60,522 nucleotides of DNA from Lachnospiraceae bacterium. GTDB lineage: Bacteria > Bacillota > Clostridia > Lachnospirales > Lachnospiraceae. Position 1 is the stretch's first letter; each line of letters begins with the position of its first letter. A model generated the notes under the pieces. That model was not told the DNA's origin. It saw only the letters and a program-made list of their open reading frames with translations, and made no database searches. Shown here piece after piece: positions 26,943-35,370 of the stretch. The position numbers and the translations under genes were made by a program. The stretch is from contig JAGCUO010000196.1 in the NCBI GenBank assembly GCA_017962825.1, positions 1-60,522 on the forward strand, given 5' to 3'.

Positions 26943-27020
26943 CATAGAATCTTCTCATAGCAATTGCGAGTAACATCGAAATTGTTTTTCCCCGAAGGGG
27001 GTACGAAAGGAGATTCTATG
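26943..27020 (+). promoter_or_regulatory. Branched leader RNA that encloses the binding-protein start
   Basis: CATAGAATCTTCT (26943-26955) can pair over 13 bp, with one G-T, with 27008-27020, which contains both the GGAG ribosome binding site and the ATG. Inside lie two more helices: CAATTGCGA (26961-26969) with TCGAAATTG (26976-26984, one mismatch) and CCCC-GAA-GGGG (26990-27000). This is a three-way junction with the start locked in its closing helix. The regulatory role is inferred. Confidence 0.55.
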
Positions 27021-28373
27021 ATAAAAAAACTACTTGCAACATTCTTAACAGCGTCGCTGATCTTAGGGGTATGCGGCTGCGCAAATTCTTCAGGACAGGA
27101 ACAGAGCGGTGGTAACACATCGTCCACCGATACGGTCGTCGAAGCCGATCCTTCCGAACCTGTCACTCTCAGAATGGCATGGTGGGGATCACAGACCAGA
27201 CATGACATCACTGTTGCTGCGATCGAGCTCTATGAGGAGCAGAATCCCAATGTCACCATCGAATATGAATTCTATGATTTCGACAGCTATTTCACCAAGC
27301 TTAAAACTCTTGTAGCTTCCGATCAGGTATGGGACATCTTCCAGCTTGGCGGAAACTTCCCCGAGTATATCGACAAGATCTATTACATGAATGAGTTCAT
27401 CGATAACGGAACCATTGATGTATCCGATATTCCCGAGTCATATCTCAAGATCACTCAGGATACTGCCGGTAATCAGATCGGTCTTTCCAACGGACTTAAT
27501 ACCTACGGTATCGCTTATGACGTTGATATGTTCAAAGAAGCAGGTGTTCCTCTTCCTACCGATAACTGGACATGGGACGATTATAAAAATGCAGCTCTTA
27601 AGATAAGCGAAGCAACAGGTCATTACGGAAGCTCAGGACTTGCAAGTTCCGAATTCATCGCAGGATGCTCAACCTTTATAGGACAGCAGGGTAAAGTCGG
27701 TGAGTACAGCTTCTTCAACCTTGACCTTACCGGAATGGGATTTGATGATGCACAGATGCTCACTCCTTACATCCAGATGAGAGCAGACCTGATCAACGCA
27801 GGAGCTTCACCCGATGCAGGTGCCGAGATGGAGATCACCAACATCGAGAACGACTTCCTTGTTACCGGCGAAGCTGCACTGACATGGGTGGCAGTTAACC
27901 AGTTCCCTACCATTTATGATATTTGCAAGGAAGAGGGAAGAAACCTTGCACTTGCAACCATTCCCAGAGTAAGTGCAAACGGACCTGCAGGTTCTGTTAT
28001 CCAGTCATCACAGATGCTCTGTGTATCTCAGGACAGTGCTTACAAGGCAGAAGCAGCTAAGTTCATCGCTTGGTTCCAGACCAGTGTTGAGTGCAACCAG
28101 ATCCTTAACGGTGAGAGAGGAATTCCCGTAGCTGATTCCGTAAGAGCAGCACTTGAAGAGAACCTTACCGAAGGACAGCAGATCATGTACGATTACGTTA
28201 CTCTCGTTGGAACATTTGAGACACCCGAGAAGGTTAACGTTCTCAGCCCTGACGGACAGGATGAGGTAGTTGATAACTACAGGAACTATATACAGCAGGT
28301 TGTTTCCGGAGATATCACGGCGGCAGAAGCAGCAGAAAAGACCTATGCAGACGCCGAGGAATTATTCAAATAA
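27018..28373 (+). CDS. Carbohydrate ABC transporter, substrate-binding lipoprotein
   Basis: Family 1 extracellular solute-binding protein, 451 residues. The lipoprotein signal MIKKLLATFLTASLILGVCG is cleaved before Cys in GCANSS. The binding fold starts VTLRMAWWGSQTRHD and contains aromatic residues typical of sugar binders. The frame runs upstream to 26964, but ATG 27018 has GAAAGGAG before it. With two permeases and cytoplasmic glycosidases it forms an LplABC-like importer, here probably for pectin-derived oligosaccharides. Confidence 0.9.
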   Translation: MIKKLLATFLTASLILGVCGCANSSGQEQSGGNTSSTDTVVEADPSEPVTLRMAWWGSQTRHDITVAAIELYEEQNPNVTIEYEFYDFDSYFTKLKTLVASDQVWDIFQLGGNFPEYIDKIYYMNEFIDNGTIDVSDIPESYLKITQDTAGNQIGLSNGLNTYGIAYDVDMFKEAGVPLPTDNWTWDDYKNAALKISEATGHYGSSGLASSEFIAGCSTFIGQQGKVGEYSFFNLDLTGMGFDDAQMLTPYIQMRADLINAGASPDAGAEMEITNIENDFLVTGEAALTWVAVNQFPTIYDICKEEGRNLALATIPRVSANGPAGSVIQSSQMLCVSQDSAYKAEAAKFIAWFQTSVECNQILNGERGIPVADSVRAALEENLTEGQQIMYDYVTLVGTFETPEKVNVLSPDGQDEVVDNYRNYIQQVVSGDITAAEAAEKTYADAEELFK

Positions 28374-28387
28374 CCTTCAATAATATC

Positions 28388-28415
28388 GGGCACACTCTCG
28401 TCCGAGGGTGTGCCC
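28388..28415 (+). terminator. Strong hairpin between binding-protein and permease genes
   Basis: GGGCACACTCTC (28388-28399) pairs with GAGGGTGTGCCC (28404-28415), 12 bp, without a T tract. Such hairpins usually protect the upstream mRNA, giving more binding protein than permease. Confidence 0.7.
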
Positions 28416-28462
28416 ATTCTATACCCTAAACACCCCATTTTTTAGTGAAACGGAGAGTTATT

Positions 28463-29377
28463 TTGAAAACCGAAGTCATAAAAGCCAAAGCCAGAAAAAT
28501 ATTTTACAGTAATGAAATGGTCGGATATGTTTTCGCCTTTCCGTTCATATTCGGTTTTATCTGTTTTTCGCTTATTCCCATTATTACTTCCCTGCGTTAT
28601 GCGTTCACGGATTTTTCCATGGGAAATAAGACAATCGAATTTGTGGGAGGCGCAAATTTCAAACAGCTTCTCGGGGATGAGATATTCCTGAAGTCATTGG
28701 GAATAACCCTGAAGTATGTATTCATATCTGTACCCTTGAAACTTGTATTTGCTTTGCTTGTTGCGTTTGTTCTGACCAGAAAGACAAGGATGCAGGTTTT
28801 ATACAGATCACTGTATTATGTTCCTTCACTTGTGGGAGGAAGTATTGCGGTAGCACTTGTATGGAAACAGCTTTTTGCCAGAAAGGGATTGTTTAATTCC
28901 GTTTTGGCCAATATGGGACTCGGAACCATAAACTGGTTTGGAGATCAGAAACTGGCACTTTATCCTCTTATCCTTATGAGTGTATGGCAGTTCGGATCAT
29001 CCATGATCATTTTCGCTGCGGGATTAAAGGAGATATCGCCTACCTACTATGAAGCAGCCAGAATTGACGGTGCAAATACTTTTCAATCATTTGTAAATAT
29101 CACTTTACCCTGCTTGTCCCCGATAATTCTTTATAATCTGGTAATGCAGACCATTCAGGCATTCATGTCATTCACCCAGGCATTTGTAATAACAGCCGGA
29201 GGACCTGATAACGGAACAATGATGTATGCACTGTATGTATATAACCAGGCATTCAAATATAACCATATGGGTTATGCATGTGCGATGAGCTGGTTCATGC
29301 TGATAGTAATGTGCATCATCACTCTGGTTATCTTTAAGACATCCAGAAGCTGGGTCTTCACGGAATCCGGAGATTGA
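28463..29377 (+). CDS. Carbohydrate ABC transporter permease (MalF/LplB type)
   Basis: 304-residue inner-membrane protein with about six helices. The EAA loop reads YYEAARIDGANTFQSFVNITLP. TTG 28463 is preferred to GTG 28445 because GGAGAG lies 5 bases before it. It pairs with the permease at 29391. No ATPase is encoded nearby, so a shared MsmX/MsmK-type ATPase from elsewhere is expected. Confidence 0.9.
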   Translation: MKTEVIKAKARKIFYSNEMVGYVFAFPFIFGFICFSLIPIITSLRYAFTDFSMGNKTIEFVGGANFKQLLGDEIFLKSLGITLKYVFISVPLKLVFALLVAFVLTRKTRMQVLYRSLYYVPSLVGGSIAVALVWKQLFARKGLFNSVLANMGLGTINWFGDQKLALYPLILMSVWQFGSSMIIFAAGLKEISPTYYEAARIDGANTFQSFVNITLPCLSPIILYNLVMQTIQAFMSFTQAFVITAGGPDNGTMMYALYVYNQAFKYNHMGYACAMSWFMLIVMCIITLVIFKTSRSWVFTESGD

Positions 29378-29390
29378 GAGGTGCATTGAT

Positions 29391-30233
29391 ATGAAAACAA
29401 AAAAATTAGCATTAAAAACCGTATATCATATTCTTGTCATCGCCTTCGGATTCGTAATGATATATCCGGTGTTGTGGATGATAAGCGGATCCTTTAAGGA
29501 CAACAGTGAGATCCTTAGAGGTTCACTTTCACTTATTCCATCCGAGTGGAAATTCAGTAACTATCCCACGGGATGGAAGGGATTTTCCAAGATAAGTTTT
29601 GCAAGATTTTTCTTCAATTCATTTTTTATAACTGCACTATCAACATTCGGAACCGTCATAAGCTCATCACTGGTAGCTTATTCACTTTCGAGGGTAAAGT
29701 TCCGCGGCCGTCGTTTATGGTTTACATGTATGCTTGCGACGATGATGTTGCCGGGACAGGTTATTATGATACCGTCATTCCTTATATGGTATCGCCTCGG
29801 GCTTGCAAACAGTTATGTGCCTCTTATTTTCCCCTACTTCTGCGGTCAGGCATTTTTTATCTATCAGATGATGCAGTTTATGTCGGGCATTCCAAAAGAA
29901 CTGGATGAGGCGGCGACCATCGACGGATGCAGTAAATATACGATCTATTCGCATATCATTCTTCCGCTGTTGAAGCCTGCGATCGTCACCACCGTCATAA
30001 TCCAGTTCTATTGGAAATGGGATGACTATATGGGACCGCTCCTTTATCTGAGTAAGCCTGCTTCTTATACGGTATCCCTGGCTATCAAGATGTTCGCGGA
30101 TGCTGCATCCACAACGGATTACGGTGCAATGTTTGCAATGTCCACATTATCACTTTTACCTGTATTTTTGATATTCCTGTTCTTCAACAAATATCTTGTT
30201 GAAGGTATAGGAACAAGCGGACTGAAAGGATAA
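29391..30233 (+). CDS. Carbohydrate ABC transporter permease (MalG/LplC type)
   Basis: 280 residues, about six membrane helices. The EAA loop is IPKELDEAATIDGCSKYTIY, then LPLLKPAI. Starts 13 bp after the first permease with GAGAGGTG before the ATG; the GH43 gene starts 2 bp after its stop. Together with the lipoprotein at 27018 it makes the importer. Confidence 0.92.
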   Translation: MKTKKLALKTVYHILVIAFGFVMIYPVLWMISGSFKDNSEILRGSLSLIPSEWKFSNYPTGWKGFSKISFARFFFNSFFITALSTFGTVISSSLVAYSLSRVKFRGRRLWFTCMLATMMLPGQVIMIPSFLIWYRLGLANSYVPLIFPYFCGQAFFIYQMMQFMSGIPKELDEAATIDGCSKYTIYSHIILPLLKPAIVTTVIIQFYWKWDDYMGPLLYLSKPASYTVSLAIKMFADAASTTDYGAMFAMSTLSLLPVFLIFLFFNKYLVEGIGTSGLKG

Positions 30234-30235
30234 AC

Positions 30236-31759
30236 ATGCTCAGGAATCCGATCATAAAAGGTTTTAATCCCGATCCTTCCATAACGTGCGCAGGAGATAA
30301 ATTCTATATCGTTAACTCCACCTTCGAATGGTGGCCCGGAGCAAGACTTTATGTTTCGGAAGACCTGGCTGATTGGGAGGATCTGGGAGGGATTCTTACA
30401 AATCCATCCCAGATAGATCTTACCGGTTGTCATCCTTCATGCGGAGTATGGGCATGTGATCTTACTTTTGACGGCAGCAGGTTTTATCTGGCATATACGG
30501 ATGTTAAGACCAAAAAATATTTTTATAATACACATAATTACCTGATATATTCCGGCAGTATAAACGGTCCGTGGTCAAAGCCCGTTTATTTAAACAGTGC
30601 AGGATTTGATCCTTCCTTATTTCATGATCCCGACGGAAGTAAATACCTGGTGGGTATGCTAAACGGTTTCAAAGGAATAACGGTTCAGAGTCTGGATCCT
30701 GTGACCATGGTTCCTATGGGAGAGCCTGTGAAGATATTCGAAGGCTCGGGAATAGGCTGCACTGAGGGCCCGCATTTATACAAAGTGGGAGGGTATTATT
30801 ATCTGATCACTGCGGAAGGTGGGACAGGGTATTCCCATTGCGTAAGTGTGGCCAGATCAAGAAATCTGTACGGACCTTACGAGGTTCATCCCGATAATCC
30901 GATACTCACGTCTTTTGCTGACAGTCCGCTTCAAAAATGCGGTCACGGAGATATTGTTTTTGATAAAGACGGAAGATCATATATCGTCTTTCTGTGTTCA
31001 AGACCTGTGGATGGTAATACATCCATATTGGGACGCGAGACTGCAATAGAAGAGCTTGTGTGGGAAGACGGATGGCCGAGACTGAAAAACGGTACGAAGT
31101 GTTCAAACCTTCTGACAGATCTCGACAGACCACAGAAAGAGTCCGATGTATTTTATGATGATTTTTCGGAAGCGGATATTAAAACGGTCTATTCATCTCC
31201 CAGAAGAAACTATCACGAATTTGCGGAAGTATGTACCGGACGAAACGGTGACAGAGTACTTAGGATAACCGGAAGAGAATCCATCAATTCATTTTTCAGG
31301 GTATCGCTTTTGACTTACAGGATCCGTGAGGTAAATGTCAGAGCATCAACACGAATGCATTTTTCTTCTTTCTCTTCTGAGCAGATGGCAGGGTTATGTA
31401 TCGTATATGACGCACTTAACAACTATATGTTTGTTCAAACGTCTATGGATGGCAGGCCTTGCCTGAAGCTCATAAAGAGTGATAAAGGAGTTGTCGAGGA
31501 ACTGGAAACACTCATTCTTGAAGATGCGGAAAACGGAGTGGAGTTGTCGCTGGAAATGCGTGAGGGTAAGAAGATACTTTTCGGATACCGTACTCACGAA
31601 GAATGGTTTATGATGGATAGTGTGGTAGATGCGAGTATTCTATCGGACGAGTATTGCCGCGGATTTACCGGAACACAGGTCGGTATGTATGCTCATGATC
31701 TTACGGGCGCCGGAACTTGTGCCGAATTTGACTATTTTAAAGTAGAGGAAAAGCTGTGA
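30236..31759 (+). CDS. Glycoside hydrolase family 43
   Basis: 507 residues, no signal peptide, so it acts on imported oligosaccharides. Five-bladed propeller with the catalytic base Asp at residue 13 (GFNPDPS), the pKa-setting Asp near 125 (GFDPSLFHDPDG) and the general acid Glu near 177 (GCTEGPH). A C-terminal beta-sandwich (about 315-505) follows, as in the beta-xylosidase/alpha-L-arabinofuranosidase subfamilies. In a rhamnose-galacturonate locus it would most likely remove arabinose, xylose or galactose side groups. Overlaps the next gene by four bases. Confidence 0.9.
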   Translation: MLRNPIIKGFNPDPSITCAGDKFYIVNSTFEWWPGARLYVSEDLADWEDLGGILTNPSQIDLTGCHPSCGVWACDLTFDGSRFYLAYTDVKTKKYFYNTHNYLIYSGSINGPWSKPVYLNSAGFDPSLFHDPDGSKYLVGMLNGFKGITVQSLDPVTMVPMGEPVKIFEGSGIGCTEGPHLYKVGGYYYLITAEGGTGYSHCVSVARSRNLYGPYEVHPDNPILTSFADSPLQKCGHGDIVFDKDGRSYIVFLCSRPVDGNTSILGRETAIEELVWEDGWPRLKNGTKCSNLLTDLDRPQKESDVFYDDFSEADIKTVYSSPRRNYHEFAEVCTGRNGDRVLRITGRESINSFFRVSLLTYRIREVNVRASTRMHFSSFSSEQMAGLCIVYDALNNYMFVQTSMDGRPCLKLIKSDKGVVEELETLILEDAENGVELSLEMREGKKILFGYRTHEEWFMMDSVVDASILSDEYCRGFTGTQVGMYAHDLTGAGTCAEFDYFKVEEKL

Positions 31760-33153
31760 TCAAATTTTCGGATGTGAAATTTAAATCTGAAGATGAATTG
31801 CTTGATAAGCTGTTTAATGCGGCTCTGAAAAAGTGCGAGGATAATATTGTCTCATTTAACGGCCGTGATGTTCTTGTTGAGGGGGGAGGATACGAGAAGA
31901 TCTGGCTTGAAACCCAGCCCATGGGCGGGCGCATGTATGCCAAGAAAAATATTACGGTTGCACTTAATAACCAGCTCATGTTCATGGAACACCGGAGAAA
32001 AGACGGAAGAATACCCGGAAGCATTGCACTTGAAGACGGTATAGTCATACCACAGTTTAACAAATTTCAGGGTTTTTGTTTTCCGGAGCCTGCTCTTGAT
32101 ATGTATTTCATAGCAGGTGCAGGGGAGGATTATCTCGACGAGCTTTATGATTGTCTTGAAGGTTTTGATAAATACCTCTGGGAGAACAGAGATTCCGACG
32201 GAGACGGCTGCCTTGAATCCTGGTGCAAATATGATACTGGCGAAGATAATGCCGTCAGGTATAAAAACGCACCGGATGCGTGGTCTGCGGAATATCCACC
32301 CGTGGGATTGAGTATAGTTCCCATGGCTTCACTTGATGTGATGAGTTATTCGTACTCTTCCAGATTTACTTTATCCAGAATTGCCTATCTGAAAGGAAAT
32401 GAAAGATTAGGCGATGAATGGGCCAGACTGGCCGGTGCCGTTAGAGCCAAGATACGTGAATATCTGTGGGATGCTGACGCACATATCTGTTTTGACAGAG
32501 ATAAGAATCACAGAAAACAAAAGATCATAACCCATAACACTTTAAGGGCGATGTATTGGGGAAGCATCGATAAAGATATGGCTTCCAAATTCGTAAACGA
32601 TCATTTGCTGAACGAAAAAGAGTTTTGGACTTATATGCCTCTTCCTTCCGTTTCGGTAAGCGATCCTAATTTTGTAAATGAACCGACCAATAATTGGAGC
32701 GGACAATGTGAGGCTCTTACGTATCAGAGAGCGATAAATGCTTTGGAAAAATACGGCTACGATCATTTGATACCGTATCTTGGAAGAAAGCTTTTCTCTG
32801 CGATAGGTAATGATCTCATGTTTGTGCAGCAGTATGATCCCTTCACCGGCAAACCTTCGGTAAATGAGGATACCGGCGGAAGAGACGGATACGGTCCCGC
32901 ACTTTTATCCGTGATCGAGTATATGGCCGCAATGTACGGAGTACGTAGAAAAGAGAACAATCTGATATGGGGATGCATGCAGGGGACTTCTTATGAATAC
33001 GAGCAGATCCTGGGTGATGATACCTATCTGATCCGTAACAAGGATGACGAAACCACTGCATTCATTAACGGGAACAAAATATTCGGTACCAAAAAGAATG
33101 TAAAGATCATAACTGATTTGAGAGGAAATGTGGTTAAAGCCACAGATGTATAA
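31756..33153 (+). CDS. Putative (alpha/alpha)6-barrel glycosidase, GH63/MGH1-like
   Basis: 465 residues, GTG start in a GTGA overlap with GH43; no signal peptide. The repeated helical pattern and the motifs NRDSDGDGCLESW near 135, THNTLRAMYWG near 258, NEPTNNWSGQCEALTYQRAI near 305 (split: NNWSGQCEAL) and NEDTGGRDGYGPALLSV near 371 are those of trehalase/GH63/MGH1-type barrels. The Asp in RDSDGDG and Glu in GQCEAL are candidate catalytic residues. The substrate is not known; the operon suggests a rhamnose- or galacturonate-containing oligosaccharide. The last 50 residues form a beta-rich tail. Confidence 0.7.
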   Translation: MIKFSDVKFKSEDELLDKLFNAALKKCEDNIVSFNGRDVLVEGGGYEKIWLETQPMGGRMYAKKNITVALNNQLMFMEHRRKDGRIPGSIALEDGIVIPQFNKFQGFCFPEPALDMYFIAGAGEDYLDELYDCLEGFDKYLWENRDSDGDGCLESWCKYDTGEDNAVRYKNAPDAWSAEYPPVGLSIVPMASLDVMSYSYSSRFTLSRIAYLKGNERLGDEWARLAGAVRAKIREYLWDADAHICFDRDKNHRKQKIITHNTLRAMYWGSIDKDMASKFVNDHLLNEKEFWTYMPLPSVSVSDPNFVNEPTNNWSGQCEALTYQRAINALEKYGYDHLIPYLGRKLFSAIGNDLMFVQQYDPFTGKPSVNEDTGGRDGYGPALLSVIEYMAAMYGVRRKENNLIWGCMQGTSYEYEQILGDDTYLIRNKDDETTAFINGNKIFGTKKNVKIITDLRGNVVKATDV

Positions 33154-33171
33154 AAGATACGAGGATAGAAA

Positions 33172-34548
33172 ATGAAATATACTGATAATTTTGTTGAAGA
33201 TGTAACCATTGCTTATATCGGAGGAGGTTCAAGAGGCTGGGCCTGGACATTCATGACAGACTTAGCTCTTGAAAAGCAACTTTCCGGAACCATCAGGCTT
33301 TATGATATAGACAAAGAAGCGGCTAAAGCTAATGAGATCATCGGTAATTCCATCAAGGGAAGAGAAGAAGCTGTAGGCAAATGGAATTATGTTGTATCGG
33401 ATACTGTCGAGGAAGCACTTACCGGAGCGGACTTCGTAGTGATCTCCATACTTCCCAAGACTTTTGACGAAATGGAAGTTGATGTTCACATGCCGGAGCG
33501 TCTCGGCATTTATCAGTCCGTCGGCGATACTGCAGGGCCCGGAGGAATGATCAGGGCACTCAGAACGCTTCCCATTTTCTATGAATATGCCAAAGAAATA
33601 GAAAAGTATTGTCCCGATGCCTGGGTCATCAATTATACGAACCCCATGTCTCTTTGCGTCAAAGCAATGTACGATGCTTTCCCCGGTATCAAAGCATTCG
33701 GATGCTGTCACGAAGTATTCGGAACCGAGAAGATCCTTGCTCAGATAGTTGCGGAAAAGCTGGGAGTGGAGAAGATCGACAGACATGAGATCGAAGTGAA
33801 TGTAATGGGAATAAACCATTTCACATGGTTTGATTATGCTTCGTATAAAGGAATAGATCTCTTCCCCATATACAGAGAATTCATAAAAGATCATTTCGAG
33901 GAAGGCCTTGATGAAAGGGATGCTAACTGGGCTAATTCATGCTTTGCATGTAAGCACAGAGTAAAGATGGATCTGTTTAATAAGTACGGACTCATAGCTG
34001 CTGCGGGAGACAGACATCTTGCAGAGTTCATGCCCGGTGATATGTATCTGAAAGATCCCGAGACCGTAAGATGCTGGGGATTTGATCTTACAAGTGTCAA
34101 GTGGAGAAAAGAAGATCTCCAAAACAGGTTGGCTAAATCGGGAAGATTGGTGAGAGGTGAAGAGCAGATAAATCTCCTTCCGACCGGTGAGGAAGGAATA
34201 CTCCTCATAAAAGCTCTTTGCGGACTGACGAGAATCGTAAGTAATGTTAATATCCCCAACACAAGTCGTCAGATTCCCAATCTTCCCGAAGAAGCAGTAG
34301 TGGAAACAAATGCTTTGTTCGGAAGAGATTCGATCCGCCCGATCTATGCGGGAGAGATGCCTGAGAACATCAGAGAGCTTGTTATGCCTCATATTGAGAA
34401 TCATGAGCGAATACTCGAGGCTTCCAAGACAAGGGATGTTAATCTTGTGGTCGAAAGCTTTATGAACGATCCGGTCACCAAAGGTGCTCATGCATCGGAG
34501 GATGATATCAGGAAACTTGTTACCGATATGATGAACGCGACTCTTTGA
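33172..34548 (+). CDS. Glycoside hydrolase family 4, probable alpha-galacturonidase
   Basis: NAD- and Mn-dependent glycosidase, 458 residues. The Rossmann motif is IAYIGGGSRGW; the metal/substrate motifs are NYTNPMSLC near 160, the Cys-His pair in FGCCHE near 179 and MGINHFTWF near 215. GH4 includes alpha-galactosidases, phospho-glycosidases and alpha-galacturonidases such as LplD of the Bacillus subtilis lplABCD operon, which has the same layout as here. With uxaB-uxaA in the locus, alpha-galacturonidase is the best guess. Ends at a bidirectional terminator. Confidence 0.85.
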   Translation: MKYTDNFVEDVTIAYIGGGSRGWAWTFMTDLALEKQLSGTIRLYDIDKEAAKANEIIGNSIKGREEAVGKWNYVVSDTVEEALTGADFVVISILPKTFDEMEVDVHMPERLGIYQSVGDTAGPGGMIRALRTLPIFYEYAKEIEKYCPDAWVINYTNPMSLCVKAMYDAFPGIKAFGCCHEVFGTEKILAQIVAEKLGVEKIDRHEIEVNVMGINHFTWFDYASYKGIDLFPIYREFIKDHFEEGLDERDANWANSCFACKHRVKMDLFNKYGLIAAAGDRHLAEFMPGDMYLKDPETVRCWGFDLTSVKWRKEDLQNRLAKSGRLVRGEEQINLLPTGEEGILLIKALCGLTRIVSNVNIPNTSRQIPNLPEEAVVETNALFGRDSIRPIYAGEMPENIRELVMPHIENHERILEASKTRDVNLVVESFMNDPVTKGAHASEDDIRKLVTDMMNATL

Positions 34549-34563
34549 CGATATCTTATATGG

Positions 34564-34599
34564 AAAAACCGGCTTGCCTTAACGGTAAGCCGGTTTTTC
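34564..34599. terminator. Bidirectional terminator between GH4 gene and nrdG
   Basis: Arms 34564-34578 and 34584-34598 pair over 15 bp (AAAAACCGGCTTGCC with GGTAAGCCGGTTTTT), with A and T runs at the two ends, so it can stop both convergent genes. Confidence 0.92.
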
Positions 34600-34608
34600 T
34601 TGGATTAT

Positions 34609-35139
34609 TCACCTCAGATTGTTTTCGTCGCACAGGATCGTTTTCCCTTCAGCAAGGGATCGTTGCACATCTATGAGTCTCTGATTTTCGCTTCCGCGGA
34701 ATTTAAGTCCGAGATTTTTTTCCCTGATATGGAATTCTCCGTCCACTATCACATCCAGAAGAGGAAGGAGGCTCTTTACGATCTCATCGGATTTCGCCCA
34801 TTCCAGTATATCGGTTTCGTAAGTATATCCGCTGTAGAGCCATATTGTTTTCTCGGGATATTTCTCTCGGAGTTTTTTGGCAAGAGAGAAGACGAAGGGT
34901 CTGTTTTCCGGTTCCATGGGTTCTCCGCCTAAAAAGGTGAATCCGGAGATGTAAGAAGGCTCCATTGCTTTTATAAGTTCTTCCTCGATCTCTGCGGTAT
35001 ATACCTCCCCGTATTTGAAATCTCTGGTTTCTGCGTTAAAACAACCTTCGCATCTGTGACGGCATCCGCTTACGAATAGGGATACTCTTACTCCCGGACC
35101 GTCGGCAACATCAGATTTTTTGATCATTCCGTAATACAT
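34609..35139 (-). CDS. nrdG: Anaerobic ribonucleotide reductase activating protein
   Basis: Radical SAM enzyme that forms the glycyl radical on NrdD. 176 residues; the [4Fe-4S] motif CxxxCxxC is in GCRHRCEGCFN near residue 30 and the SAM-binding GGEP in FTFLGGEPMEP near 73. Length and order are typical. The class III reductase nrdD is not beside it in the window, although the two are usually adjacent, so it is either an orphan or separated from its partner. Confidence 0.88.
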   Translation of the reverse strand: MYYGMIKKSDVADGPGVRVSLFVSGCRHRCEGCFNAETRDFKYGEVYTAEIEEELIKAMEPSYISGFTFLGGEPMEPENRPFVFSLAKKLREKYPEKTIWLYSGYTYETDILEWAKSDEIVKSLLPLLDVIVDGEFHIREKNLGLKFRGSENQRLIDVQRSLAEGKTILCDENNLR

Positions 35140-35370
35140 AAGATTGGCCTCATATACAGGATATCAATTAATTATCAATAAGTAATAATACTATATGAAA
35201 TCCGTATCCTTTTTTCAAGATTTCCGGATAAGCGTTTTGACAAAATCTTCCTGTTAATCCAAAGAATTTACGATTTATTACCAAAAATTCCCCTTTTATA
35301 ATTTTTCTTGTAAAAACCCGAAATCAATTGGGGTATGCCGCAAGGCAATAAAATGTATGAGGTGAGTTTT
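35140..35370. other. AT-rich intergenic region between nrdG and dctP
   Basis: 231 bp divergent spacer. A TATAAT-like box (TTTTATAATTTTT near 35295-35307) could be the -10 of the TRAP operon, and TTTTGACAAAAT near 35235 could be another promoter element, but no pair with good spacing is convincing. A tiny TGCC-GCAA-GGCA hairpin is near 35336. Nothing else is seen. Confidence 0.4.

Noticed and set aside
35235-35260. TTGACA-like -35 before dctP
   Set aside because: No -10 box at 16-18 bp spacing follows.
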